The notes under the pieces are model-generated. The model searched no databases, had not been told where the DNA came from, and saw only the letters and a program-made list of their open reading frames with translations. The translations under genes and the position numbers were made by a program. From Halomonas halophila (GTDB lineage: Bacteria > Pseudomonadota > Gammaproteobacteria > Pseudomonadales > Halomonadaceae), in the NCBI GenBank assembly GCA_002433675.1, contig DJIP01000092.1, positions 1 through 6,817 of the forward strand: a stretch of 6,817 nucleotides of DNA, in the 5' to 3' direction. Shown here piece after piece: positions 1-5,338 of the stretch (the first letter of the stretch is position 1; each line of letters opens with the position of its first letter).

Positions 1-579
1 TTCACCCCCACCGAGGCCTCGGTGGTGGCGCTGCTCTACTGCATGATCATCTCGTTCTGCGTCTATCGCTCGATCACCCTGCGCGAGTTCGTCCAGATCC
101 TGCGCGACACCGCCATCGACACCTCGGTGCTGCTGCTGATCATCGCCGGCAGCGCGCTCTACAGCTGGATCCTGGCGCGCTACCAGGTCACCGCTCTGGT
201 CGCCGACTTCCTGCTCGCCACGGTCAGCGACCCGATGGTGCTGCTTCTGCTGCTGAGTCTGTTCATCCTGCTGATCGGACTCTTCATCGACTCGGTACCG
301 GCGCTGTTTCTGCTGACGCCACTGCTGGTGCCGGTGGTGGTGCAGTACGGCATCGATCCGGTGCACTTCGGCGTGCTGATGATCTTCAACCTGATGATCG
401 GGCTGATCACGCCACCGGTGGGCACGGTGCTGTTCGCTATCCAGAAGATCACCGACCTGCCCTTCAACACCCTGGTGCGGGCCACCCTGCCGTTCTACAT
501 CCCGCTGGTGGCGGTGCTGATCGTGATCACGCTGTTTCCGTCCATCGTGATGTTCCTCCCCAACCTCTTGCTCAAATGA
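1..579 (+). CDS. dctM: TRAP transporter large permease, DctM subunit (3' part only)
   Basis: The reading frame is open from base 1, so the gene starts before the window; the last 192 residues and the TGA stop (577-579) are present. DctM is the large membrane subunit of tripartite ATP-independent periplasmic transporters. It works in the inner membrane with a small subunit (DctQ) and a periplasmic binding protein (DctP) to import organic acids or related solutes using an ion gradient. The visible part opens with the conserved FTPTEA motif and continues through several hydrophobic helices. It contains the family-typical stretch FIDSVPALFLLTPLLVPVV (about residues 95-113 of the visible part) and the GLITPPVG motif near residue 136, and ends with a hydrophobic C-terminal helix. 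This pattern is diagnostic of the family but not of the substrate. The SDR gene follows on the same strand after 65 bp, suggesting one catabolic operon. Confidence 0.93.
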   Translation, partial: FTPTEASVVALLYCMIISFCVYRSITLREFVQILRDTAIDTSVLLLIIAGSALYSWILARYQVTALVADFLLATVSDPMVLLLLLSLFILLIGLFIDSVPALFLLTPLLVPVVVQYGIDPVHFGVLMIFNLMIGLITPPVGTVLFAIQKITDLPFNTLVRATLPFYIPLVAVLIVITLFPSIVMFLPNLLLK

Positions 580-589
580 CGCCGCGATC

Positions 590-613
590 GGGCAAGGCTT
601 CAGGGCCTTGCCC
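590..613 (+). terminator. Stem-loop between dctM and the SDR gene (no T-tract)
   Basis: A perfect 9-bp inverted repeat (GGGCAAGGC / GCCTTGCCC) with a 6-nt loop lies 10 bp after the dctM stop. No run of T follows it, so it is more likely a leaky attenuator or an mRNA-stabilising processing hairpin that sets the ratio of transporter to enzyme than a full terminator. The downstream gene has its own good ribosome binding site 18 bp later. Confidence 0.5.
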
Positions 614-631
614 GGCGGGCTCACCTATCAC

Positions 632-637
632 AAGGAG
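632..637 (+). promoter_or_regulatory. Ribosome binding site fixing the SDR start
   Basis: AAGGAG ends 7 nt before the ATG at 645. This places the start 69 bp inside the longest open frame, which begins at 576 inside the end of dctM. The residues encoded upstream of 645 look non-native, whereas the protein from 645 begins directly with the first Rossmann strand. Confidence 0.8.
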
Positions 638-644
638 TCATGCC

Positions 645-1595
645 ATGGCTGTACTGATCACCGGTGGCCTCGGCCACGTCGGTTCCTGGGTCGCCACCCT
701 GCTCGCCCGCCAGGGCAAGAAGGTCATCATCTGCGATATGGCCGCCCCCCACGTCGACCGCATGGGGCTCGACTACCTCGAGGAAGTGCGCGACAACATC
801 CACTTCGAAGCGGTGGATGTGCTCGACACCCATACCCTGTTCGAGACCTTTCTACGCTATCGCGACGAGCTTGAAGGCGTCATTCACGGCGTCTCGGTGA
901 TCGCCGGGCCGAGCTTCCAGACCCGCCCCTTCAAGCACCTGTCGATCAACGCCATGGGCACCCTGAACGTCTACGAGACCTGTCGTCTGCTGGGCATCGA
1001 CAAGGTGGTCAACATGAGCTCCGGCGCGGTCTACGGTGACGCCGCAGGCCCCCAGGTCGAGACCATGCCCTACAAGGCCACCGACCTTTACGGCGCCACC
1101 AAGATTTCCGGGGAGCTCTACGGCGACCAGTACACGGCGACCTATGGCATGGACATCCGCCAGGCCCGACTGTTCTTCGTATATGGCCCCGGCAAGCGCC
1201 CGTCCCACATGCACGCGGTCTACCAGGCCATGTTCGGACCACTCGAGGGGCTGCGCGATGTGCACCCTGACAACGGGCGCGACCAGACCACCGACTGGAC
1301 CCACGTCGAGGACACCGCGAGGGGCATCCTTGCGCTGTTCGATGCCGACAGCGTGCCACACCGCCACTACAACATTTCCTGCGGGGTACCGATCGCCCAC
1401 CAGGACATCGTCGACAGCGTCACCGACCTGCTCGGCCATGACAGCGGCATGCGCCTGGGTCCGGGCCCCTTTGTGGTGCGGGGCAGCCCCCTGGACATCA
1501 CCCGCGCGCGCGAGGATCTCGGCTTCGAGCCACGATTCACCGATATCCGCGAGGGGCTCGAGGACTACTATCGCTGGCTTGAGAAGAACGCCTGA
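645..1595 (+). CDS. NAD-dependent epimerase/dehydratase, extended SDR family
   Basis: A 316-residue cytosolic oxidoreductase of the extended short-chain dehydrogenase type. The N-terminal Rossmann fold has the glycine motif TGGLGHVG (residues 6-13). An acidic residue follows the second strand (D31), consistent with NAD rather than NADP use, and D58 lies in the VDVLD turn expected near the adenine. The catalytic set is S125/S126 in NMSSGAVYG, Y149 and K153 (YGATK). The C-terminal half carries the usual substrate-binding elements, including an RLFFVYGPG segment and a W-T-H-V-E-D motif. Length is normal for UDP-sugar epimerases and for sugar-acid dehydrogenases of this fold. Its place directly after a TRAP permease argues for catabolic oxidation or epimerisation of the imported compound, perhaps a sugar acid, rather than envelope sugar synthesis; this is inference. 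The substrate cannot be assigned from sequence. Confidence 0.88.
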   Translation: MAVLITGGLGHVGSWVATLLARQGKKVIICDMAAPHVDRMGLDYLEEVRDNIHFEAVDVLDTHTLFETFLRYRDELEGVIHGVSVIAGPSFQTRPFKHLSINAMGTLNVYETCRLLGIDKVVNMSSGAVYGDAAGPQVETMPYKATDLYGATKISGELYGDQYTATYGMDIRQARLFFVYGPGKRPSHMHAVYQAMFGPLEGLRDVHPDNGRDQTTDWTHVEDTARGILALFDADSVPHRHYNISCGVPIAHQDIVDSVTDLLGHDSGMRLGPGPFVVRGSPLDITRAREDLGFEPRFTDIREGLEDYYRWLEKNA

Positions 1596-1604
1596 ACCGA
1601 CAGG

Positions 1605-1629
1605 GCCGGCCTGTCAGTGGCAGGCCGGC
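1605..1629. terminator. Hairpin at the convergent SDR / methyltransferase junction
   Basis: A perfect 9-bp inverted repeat (GCCGGCCTG / CAGGCCGGC) with a 7-nt loop fills most of the 36 bp between the SDR stop (1595) and the stop codon of the opposing methyltransferase (1632-1634). Its position suggests a shared bidirectional terminator. Neither flank has a convincing T-run, so termination strength is uncertain. Confidence 0.5.
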
Positions 1630-1631
1630 GG

Positions 1632-2327
1632 TCACTGCCGACGGAACACCAGCGCCAGATTGTTGGCCGGCAGCTCGTGGACAGCCTCCCGGCTCAGCCC
1701 GTGCTCGGCGGCGACCTCGGTCACCTGCTCCAGGTCCCGCACGCCCCAGCGCGGGTCACGGCGCCTCAAGTCGGCGTCGAAGGCCGCATTGGACGGCGCG
1801 GTGTGCTCACCACCTCGCCGGTAGGGACCATACAGAAACAGCACGCCACCCGGCTCGAGGTGGGCCTGGGCTTTTGCCATCAGCGCCGGCGTCACCTCCC
1901 ACGGCGAGATATGGATCAGATTGATCGCCACCAGGGCGTCAAAGGTTGCCTCCGGCCAGGGTTCCAGCACGTCGCGGCGTACCGGCGCCAGCAGATTGCC
2001 GCCCTGCTGTGTCACTTGCTCGGACGTTCCCCCCGACGGCCCCTCCTTCTGCGCCTCGCTTTTACTTTCCCCCTCGCTATCTCCCCCGCTGTCCCGCTCT
2101 GCTGCAAGCGTGCGCCAGGCAGCGATGGACGCCAGCGCCGTCTCGGAGGCGTCACTCGGCTGCCATAGCCAGCCCGGCTGACACTGCGTCATATAGAGTC
2201 CGTGTTCACCGCTGCCGCTGGCGAGCTCCAGCACGCGGGCATGGCTTCCCAGGCACTGGCGGAGCACCGCGTGGATGGGTTCGCGATTGCGAAGGGCCGC
2301 TGGACTGGAGAGTCGCGCGTCGGACAT
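1632..2327 (-). CDS. DUF938 family SAM-dependent methyltransferase-like protein
   Basis: A 231-residue soluble protein of the DUF938 family, whose members have a class I methyltransferase fold and no firmly established substrate. Family landmarks are the opening SSPAALRNREPI (residues 7-18), the SAM-binding motif I VLELASGSGEHG (32-43), WQPSDA (55-60), a motif-IV-like region FDALVAINLIHISPWE (129-144), the signature LYGPYRRGGEHTAPSNAAFD (165-184), DPRWGVRDLE (191-200) and the C-terminal PANNLALVFRR. Relatives are usually about 200 residues. The extra length here is a hydrophilic Ser/Glu/Gly/Gln-rich block at about residues 77-110. The start at 2327 is supported by GTGAGG (2335-2340) 7 nt upstream. 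The gene is divergent from hutC with 167 bp between them and convergent with the SDR. A link to histidine use is not evident. Confidence 0.9.
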   Translation of the reverse strand: MSDARLSSPAALRNREPIHAVLRQCLGSHARVLELASGSGEHGLYMTQCQPGWLWQPSDASETALASIAAWRTLAAERDSGGDSEGESKSEAQKEGPSGGTSEQVTQQGGNLLAPVRRDVLEPWPEATFDALVAINLIHISPWEVTPALMAKAQAHLEPGGVLFLYGPYRRGGEHTAPSNAAFDADLRRRDPRWGVRDLEQVTEVAAEHGLSREAVHELPANNLALVFRRQ

Positions 2328-2381
2328 GGGAAAACCTCACGGCAATGAACGGGAGCAATGGATGTGGCAACGGCCAAACGG

Positions 2382-2411
2382 ATATAACGAAAGCACGGCA
2401 CCGCCTGACAA
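2382..2411 (-). promoter_or_regulatory. Candidate sigma-70 promoter of the DUF938 gene
   Basis: On the minus strand a -35 box TTGTCA (plus-strand 2406-2411) is followed, 18 bp later, by a -10 box TTATAT (2382-2387). Transcription would begin near 2375, giving a leader of roughly 48 nt before the ATG at 2327. The spacing and box quality are acceptable, but no experimental support is available. Confidence 0.4.
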
Positions 2412-2428
2412 CAACGACAAGCGTGACG

Positions 2429-2457
2429 ATGCCAAGCGATGATCGTCCCGGTACACT
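2429..2457 (+). promoter_or_regulatory. Weak candidate promoter of hutC
   Basis: ATGCCA (2429-2434) and TACACT (2452-2457), separated by 17 bp, resemble -35 and -10 boxes with four of six matches each, and would start transcription near 2464, about 30 nt before hutC. No copy of the TGTATATACA operator lies in this region, so autoregulation by HutC is not visible. Confidence 0.3.
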
Positions 2458-2483
2458 AGCAAAAGTTACCTTTCATCTTCACC

Positions 2484-2488
2484 AAGGA
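2484..2488 (+). promoter_or_regulatory. Ribosome binding site fixing the hutC start
   Basis: AAGGA lies 6 nt before the ATG at 2495. The open frame extends upstream to 1946, but that extension runs antisense through the methyltransferase gene and encodes no family-like sequence. The start at 2495 gives the normal N-terminus of a HutC protein. Confidence 0.8.
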
Positions 2489-2494
2489 CGGCCC

Positions 2495-3202
2495 ATGGCT
2501 CGACCCGCGCCTCGCTACCTCGAGATTCAACAGCACATCCTGGCCAAGATCCAGCGGGGGGAATGGCCCACCGACCATCGCATTCCCGGTGAGGAGCAGC
2601 TGGCGCTCGACTTCAATGTGAGTCGCATGACAGCCAACAAGGCTATCCGCGAGCTGGTTCAGCGCGGCTATCTTACCCGCCAGCCGGGCGCGGGGACCTT
2701 CGTCACCGAACGCAAGGCAGAATCCTCGCTGATGGAGGTCCACAACATCGCCGAAGAGGTCCGCGGCCGCGGGCATCACTATCGGGCCAGGGTACAGCGA
2801 GCCGAAGCCATCGATGCCAGTGAGGAAATCGCACTGCAACTGGGGGTCAAGCGAGGCAGCAAGGTCTTCCATACCCGCATCGTGCATCACGAAAACGATG
2901 AGCCCATCCAGCTCGAGATGCGCTACGTCAATCCTCGTCATGTGCCCGGCTATCTGGACGCCGACTTTACCCTCACTACGCCCCATCAGGTGCTGATCCA
3001 GGCCTGGCCGATCACCGATATCGAACACGTGGTTGAGGCCGTTTCGGCAGACACGCAGCAGGCCGAGGAACTGGCCATCTCCACCTCGCTCCCCTGTCTG
3101 CAGCTGCGGCGGCGCACCTGGTCAAATGACCTGCTCATCAGTTACGCCGTGCTGATCCACCCGGGAGATCGCTACAAGCTGCGCTCGGCGTGGAAGGATT
3201 GA
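2495..3202 (+). CDS. hutC: Histidine utilisation repressor HutC (GntR family, UTRA domain)
   Basis: A 235-residue transcriptional regulator, full length for HutC. Residues about 6-73 form the GntR winged helix-turn-helix: the opening PRYLEIQQHILAKIQRGEW, the dimer/DNA-binding core PGEEQLALDFNVSRMTANKAI (31-51), and the wing RGYLTRQPGAGTFV (57-70). Residues about 92-229 are the UTRA ligand domain, with the ERxY-like element EMRYVNPRHVPGYLDADF (141-158) and the end RYKLRSAW. In studied proteobacteria HutC represses hut promoters and is released by urocanate, the product of HutH. The four TGTATATACA-type sites at 4689-5323 match the known HutC half-site pattern TGTA-N2-TACA and are its expected targets. 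Unusually, hutC is not adjacent to hutI: the convergent yjiH-like gene and the long operator region lie between. Confidence 0.93.
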   Translation: MARPAPRYLEIQQHILAKIQRGEWPTDHRIPGEEQLALDFNVSRMTANKAIRELVQRGYLTRQPGAGTFVTERKAESSLMEVHNIAEEVRGRGHHYRARVQRAEAIDASEEIALQLGVKRGSKVFHTRIVHHENDEPIQLEMRYVNPRHVPGYLDADFTLTTPHQVLIQAWPITDIEHVVEAVSADTQQAEELAISTSLPCLQLRRRTWSNDLLISYAVLIHPGDRYKLRSAWKD

Positions 3203-3228
3203 AAGACAAGCACTGCCTCAACAATGAG

Positions 3229-3259
3229 CGAGGGCCGGACAGTGATTGTCCGGCCCTCG
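3229..3259. terminator. Strong hairpin terminator between hutC and yjiH-like gene
   Basis: A perfect 13-bp inverted repeat (CGAGGGCCGGACA / TGTCCGGCCCTCG) with a 5-nt loop begins 26 bp after the hutC stop. It is followed by TGCCTTTGG on the plus strand, only a weak T-tract. It lies between convergent genes and probably serves both hutC and the yjiH-like gene, whose stop is at 3317. Confidence 0.75.
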
Positions 3260-3270
3260 TGCCTTTGGTC

Positions 3271-3297
3271 AATGGTTTTTGGCGAATGGCTTTTGGC
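3271..3297. repeat. Two-copy 14-bp tandem repeat
   Basis: AATGGTTTTTGGC (3271-3283) and AATGGCTTTTGGC (3285-3297) differ by one base and are separated by one base, forming two copies of a 14-bp unit. They lie just past the terminator in the gap between convergent genes. No function is evident. Confidence 0.6.
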
Positions 3298-3316
3298 TAC
3301 AAGCCGAACGATCAGG

Positions 3317-4639
3317 TTACTGCAGCAACATGGCTGCCGGAATCGCCATCACCAGGGTGAGGGCCACCCGTACCGCCCATACCACCAGCATCTGCCATAT
3401 CGTGATGGGAATCCGGGTGGCCAGCACACAGGGAATGGACGCCGAGAAGAACAGGATGGACGACACCGAGACCACGCCGGCGGCAAAGCGCGCCACGAAG
3501 TCGATGCCTGCGTCGCCACCGAGCAGCAGTGCCGGCAGGAACATCTCGGCCAGACCCGCAGCACTGGCCTGGGCCAGCTCCTGGGCGTTGTCGATGCCGA
3601 ACATCGCCACCACCGGGTAGAACAGCCAGCCCAGCCACTCGAACAGCGGGGTGTACTTGGCCACCAGCAGTCCCAGCAGCCCCACCGACATGATAGACGG
3701 CAGGATACTGATCGCCATCACCAGGCCTTCGGTCAGGTTCTTGCGGACACTCGACCCCAGCTTCGGCGCCTCCTCGGCCACCTTGATGCCGGTGCGCCAC
3801 GCCAGCGCCAGGCGATCGCCCTTGCGTGCTTCCGGCTCGCCGTCGGTTGCGGTGTTGTCCATGCGGGACAAGGGCCACAGCCGCGCGGTCACCGCCGAGA
3901 CGACGAAGGTGATCACCAGGGTGATCCAGAAGTAGGCGTTCCAGTAGTCCATCAGCCCCAGGGTCTTGGCGACGATGATCATGAAGGGAGCAGAAACCGT
4001 GGAAAAGCCGGTGGCAATAATGGCCGCCTCCCGCGCCGAGTACTGGCCGCCGGCGTAGGCACGGCTGGTGATCAACAGTCCAATCGAGTAGCTGCCGACA
4101 AAGGAGGCCACCGCATCGATGGCGCTTCGACCCGGGGTGCGCCACAGCGGTCGCATGACGGGCTGAACCAGAATACCGATCAGCTCGAGCAGCCCATAGC
4201 TCAGCAGCAGCGCCAGGAAGATGGCACCGATCGGCACGATCAGCCCCACCGGGATCACCAGCTTGTCGTAGAGAAAGGGCAGCATGTCCGGCTGATGCAG
4301 CAGCGCCGGGCCGGCAGAGGTCATGGTCAACAGCGCCGCCACCACCCCGAGAAGCTTCAGCACGGTGAAGATCTTGTCGGTGAGACTGCGTCGCCAGTCT
4401 CCCTTTATCAGCGGATAGGCCGCACCGGCGATGATCAATGCCAGGGCATAGAACCTCGCCCAATCACCGAGCCCGGCCCGCGCTGCGGTCACCAGATGAT
4501 CCAGCGGAATCGTGGTTCGACCTTCCCAGGCAACCGGAACAAAGAAGATGAAGATGCCGATGGCGCTAGGCACCAGCAGCTTGAACAACAGCAGGCCGAG
4601 GGGTGTCTGGCCTACCGAGGAACCAGGAGTCGTCGCCAT
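3317..4639 (-). CDS. YjiH family inner-membrane protein with nucleoside-recognition GATE domains
   Basis: A 440-residue polytopic membrane protein of the YjiH family, whose function is not established. Hydrophobic segments are visible at about residues 18-38, 62-79, 90-107, 128-157, 177-192, 205-226, 234-255, 305-328, 333-348, 365-408 (interrupted) and 412-437. GATE-type gate segments are RSAIDAVASFVGSYSIGLLI followed by REAAIIATGFSTVSAPF (171-219), with a second related half at about 350-410 containing FLPALLLGGDAG and VSSILFFSASIPCVLAT. This suggests an internal duplication as in transporters. A soluble, charged stretch (about 258-303) separates the halves. The start at 4639 is supported by GAGG 8 nt upstream. 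Its promoter overlaps a HutC-type operator, so I infer that it belongs to the histidine regulon and may move histidine, urocanate, or another pathway compound across the membrane. A nucleoside-linked or unrelated role remains possible. Confidence 0.88.
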   Translation of the reverse strand: MATTPGSSVGQTPLGLLLFKLLVPSAIGIFIFFVPVAWEGRTTIPLDHLVTAARAGLGDWARFYALALIIAGAAYPLIKGDWRRSLTDKIFTVLKLLGVVAALLTMTSAGPALLHQPDMLPFLYDKLVIPVGLIVPIGAIFLALLLSYGLLELIGILVQPVMRPLWRTPGRSAIDAVASFVGSYSIGLLITSRAYAGGQYSAREAAIIATGFSTVSAPFMIIVAKTLGLMDYWNAYFWITLVITFVVSAVTARLWPLSRMDNTATDGEPEARKGDRLALAWRTGIKVAEEAPKLGSSVRKNLTEGLVMAISILPSIMSVGLLGLLVAKYTPLFEWLGWLFYPVVAMFGIDNAQELAQASAAGLAEMFLPALLLGGDAGIDFVARFAAGVVSVSSILFFSASIPCVLATRIPITIWQMLVVWAVRVALTLVMAIPAAMLLQ

Positions 4640-4688
4640 GAAGGGAACCTCGTCGAAGTGTTAACCAACTCGTAAGTGTCATCTTGTT

Positions 4689-4698
4689 TGTATATACA
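4689..4698. promoter_or_regulatory. HutC-type operator O1 (TGTATATACA)
   Basis: A perfect 10-bp palindrome matching TGTA-N2-TACA, the pattern known for HutC. It lies 50 bp upstream of the yjiH-like start and completely covers that gene's candidate -10 box, so a bound repressor would block RNA polymerase directly. Confidence 0.8.
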
Positions 4699-4719
4699 TT
4701 TGAACCGCTATAGTGGCAA
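4691..4719 (-). promoter_or_regulatory. Promoter of the yjiH-like gene, overlapping operator O1
   Basis: On the minus strand, -35 TTGCCA (plus-strand 4714-4719, five of six matches) is followed after exactly 17 bp by -10 TATATA (4691-4696). Transcription would begin near 4684, about 45 nt before the ATG. The -10 box lies inside operator O1. The palindrome at 4740-4755 is centred about 63 bp upstream of the predicted start, a position typical of activators that contact the polymerase alpha subunit. Confidence 0.65.
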
Positions 4720-4739
4720 AGCCTTCCCCCACAGCGCCT

Positions 4740-4755
4740 TTAGACCATGGTCTAA
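4740..4755. promoter_or_regulatory. 16-bp perfect palindrome P1, candidate site for an unknown regulator
   Basis: TTAGACCATGGTCTAA is fully self-complementary over 16 bp. Its core GACCATGGTCTA recurs at 5159-5170. It is centred 54 bp from operator O1 and 155 bp from operator O2. It differs from the HutC pattern, so a second DNA-binding protein is likely; no family can be named with confidence. Confidence 0.55.
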
Positions 4756-4897
4756 GACGCCACAAGATTCTTCTCAAAATTGGTCGTTAAACGGCGTTAT
4801 CACGCTACGTCATTGCGCGCTGTTGCAGCGCCTCCGACGCACGGTCACCCATCACATCACGACGACCAAACCGCACCTCCAGAATCACATCGTTTTT

Positions 4898-4907
4898 TGT
4901 ATATACA
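4898..4907. promoter_or_regulatory. HutC-type operator O2 (TGTATATACA)
   Basis: An exact copy of the O1 palindrome, preceded by a run of six T. It is 209 bp from O1, more than 250 bp from either gene start, and I find no convincing -35/-10 pair around it on either strand. It may therefore act as an auxiliary operator rather than block a promoter directly. Confidence 0.7.
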
Positions 4908-5084
4908 CCACGCCATCGAGCCAGCCAGCAAGGCACTCGACATCGCCAGAGCATGCTTGAGGCCCGCTCTGGACCCTCATCGACTCGCGGTTCAGGAAAG
5001 ACAGGATCGGCCCCGAGGCCAGGACAGATGACAGGCCATCCAGGCCAAGGCAGTCACCTCGGCCGTGGCCCGGAGAGAACAGAC

Positions 5085-5112
5085 CTGACACAAAACCGCA
5101 TCTGTATATACT
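5085..5112 (+). promoter_or_regulatory. Candidate + strand promoter overlapping operator O3
   Basis: CTGACA (5085-5090) and TATACT (5107-5112), each matching five of six consensus bases, are separated by 16 bp. Transcription would begin near 5119, giving hutI a leader of about 225 nt, or a separate short RNA. The -10 box lies within operator O3, so it should be under HutC control. Confidence 0.45.
5103..5112. promoter_or_regulatory. HutC-type operator O3 (TGTATATACT, one mismatch)
   Basis: Nine of ten bases match the other three sites; the final A is T. The change also improves the match of the overlapping -10 box (TATACT), so it may be a compromise between operator and promoter. It is centred 205 bp from O2 and 211 bp from O4. 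Confidence 0.65.
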
Positions 5113-5158
5113 GAAACAAGACAATCCCACCAGAATTTCGCGCCTTTACGCGCACTAC

Positions 5159-5170
5159 GACCATGGTCTA
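5159..5170. promoter_or_regulatory. Second copy of the GACCATGGTCTA palindrome, P2
   Basis: It shares 12 contiguous bases with P1. The perfect palindromic part is 10 bp (GACCATGGTC, 5159-5168). It is centred 56 bp from O3 and 155 bp from O4, nearly repeating the P1 geometry (54 and 155 bp). It is probably a weaker site for the same unknown protein. Confidence 0.5.
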
Positions 5171-5286
5171 CCAAGGCGCCGCGGCCTTTAATCAGGCGTA
5201 CAAAACGCTTCCAAGCCACTGTTTAGCCAGCAACTCGACAGCATCACCCGGCAGACATGGCAGCGCACCGAGGGCCATTCAGCGGC

Positions 5287-5315
5287 TTGACGAATCGCCT
5301 TGAAGGCATTATTTG
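5287..5315 (+). promoter_or_regulatory. Weak candidate proximal promoter of hutI
   Basis: TTGACG (5287-5292) is a good -35 box. At 17 bp spacing the -10 position reads TATTTG (5310-5315), which is poor and touches the left edge of operator O4. The alternative TATATA (5316-5321) has 23-bp spacing. Either way O4 would cover or abut the -10 element. Confidence 0.35.
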
Positions 5316-5323
5316 TATATACA
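5314..5323. promoter_or_regulatory. HutC-type operator O4 (TGTATATACA), hutI-proximal
   Basis: An exact copy of O1 and O2, ending 21 bp before the hutI ATG. The flank TTTGTATATACATT is shared with O1. At this position HutC would repress hutI-hutG transcription from either the proximal or the O3-linked promoter. Confidence 0.8.
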
Positions 5324-5334
5324 TTAACCGACAC

Positions 5335-5338
5335 GGAG
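5335..5338 (+). promoter_or_regulatory. Ribosome binding site fixing the hutI start
   Basis: GGAG lies 6 nt before the ATG at 5345. An in-frame upstream start at 5300 would translate straight through operator O4 and has no such site, so the 403-residue form is preferred. Confidence 0.75.

Noticed and set aside
852..1439. A 195-residue minus-strand frame inside the SDR gene
   Set aside because: It is a shadow of the clear SDR reading frame, which has intact cofactor and catalytic motifs.
1946..2494. N-terminal extension of the hutC frame upstream to 1946
   Set aside because: It runs antisense through the DUF938 gene, encodes no HutC-like sequence, and a good ribosome binding site precedes the ATG at 2495.
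3224..4675. A 483-residue open frame on the + strand covering the entire yjiH-like gene in antisense
   Set aside because: Its product is a Gln/Arg/His-rich low-complexity string typical of the antisense frame of a GC-rich membrane-protein gene, with no recognisable domain. The minus-strand gene has a clear family match, ribosome binding site and promoter.
4676..5031. Small + strand open frames (94 and 83 residues) in the hut control region
   Set aside because: They run through operators O1 or O2, have no convincing ribosome binding site, show no conserved-looking composition, and overlap each other in different frames.
4689..5323. Operator series considered as a CRISPR array or other long direct-repeat array
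   Set aside because: The repeated unit is only a 10-bp palindrome with about 200-bp intervals of unrelated sequence, too short and too widely spaced for CRISPR and explained by regulator binding.
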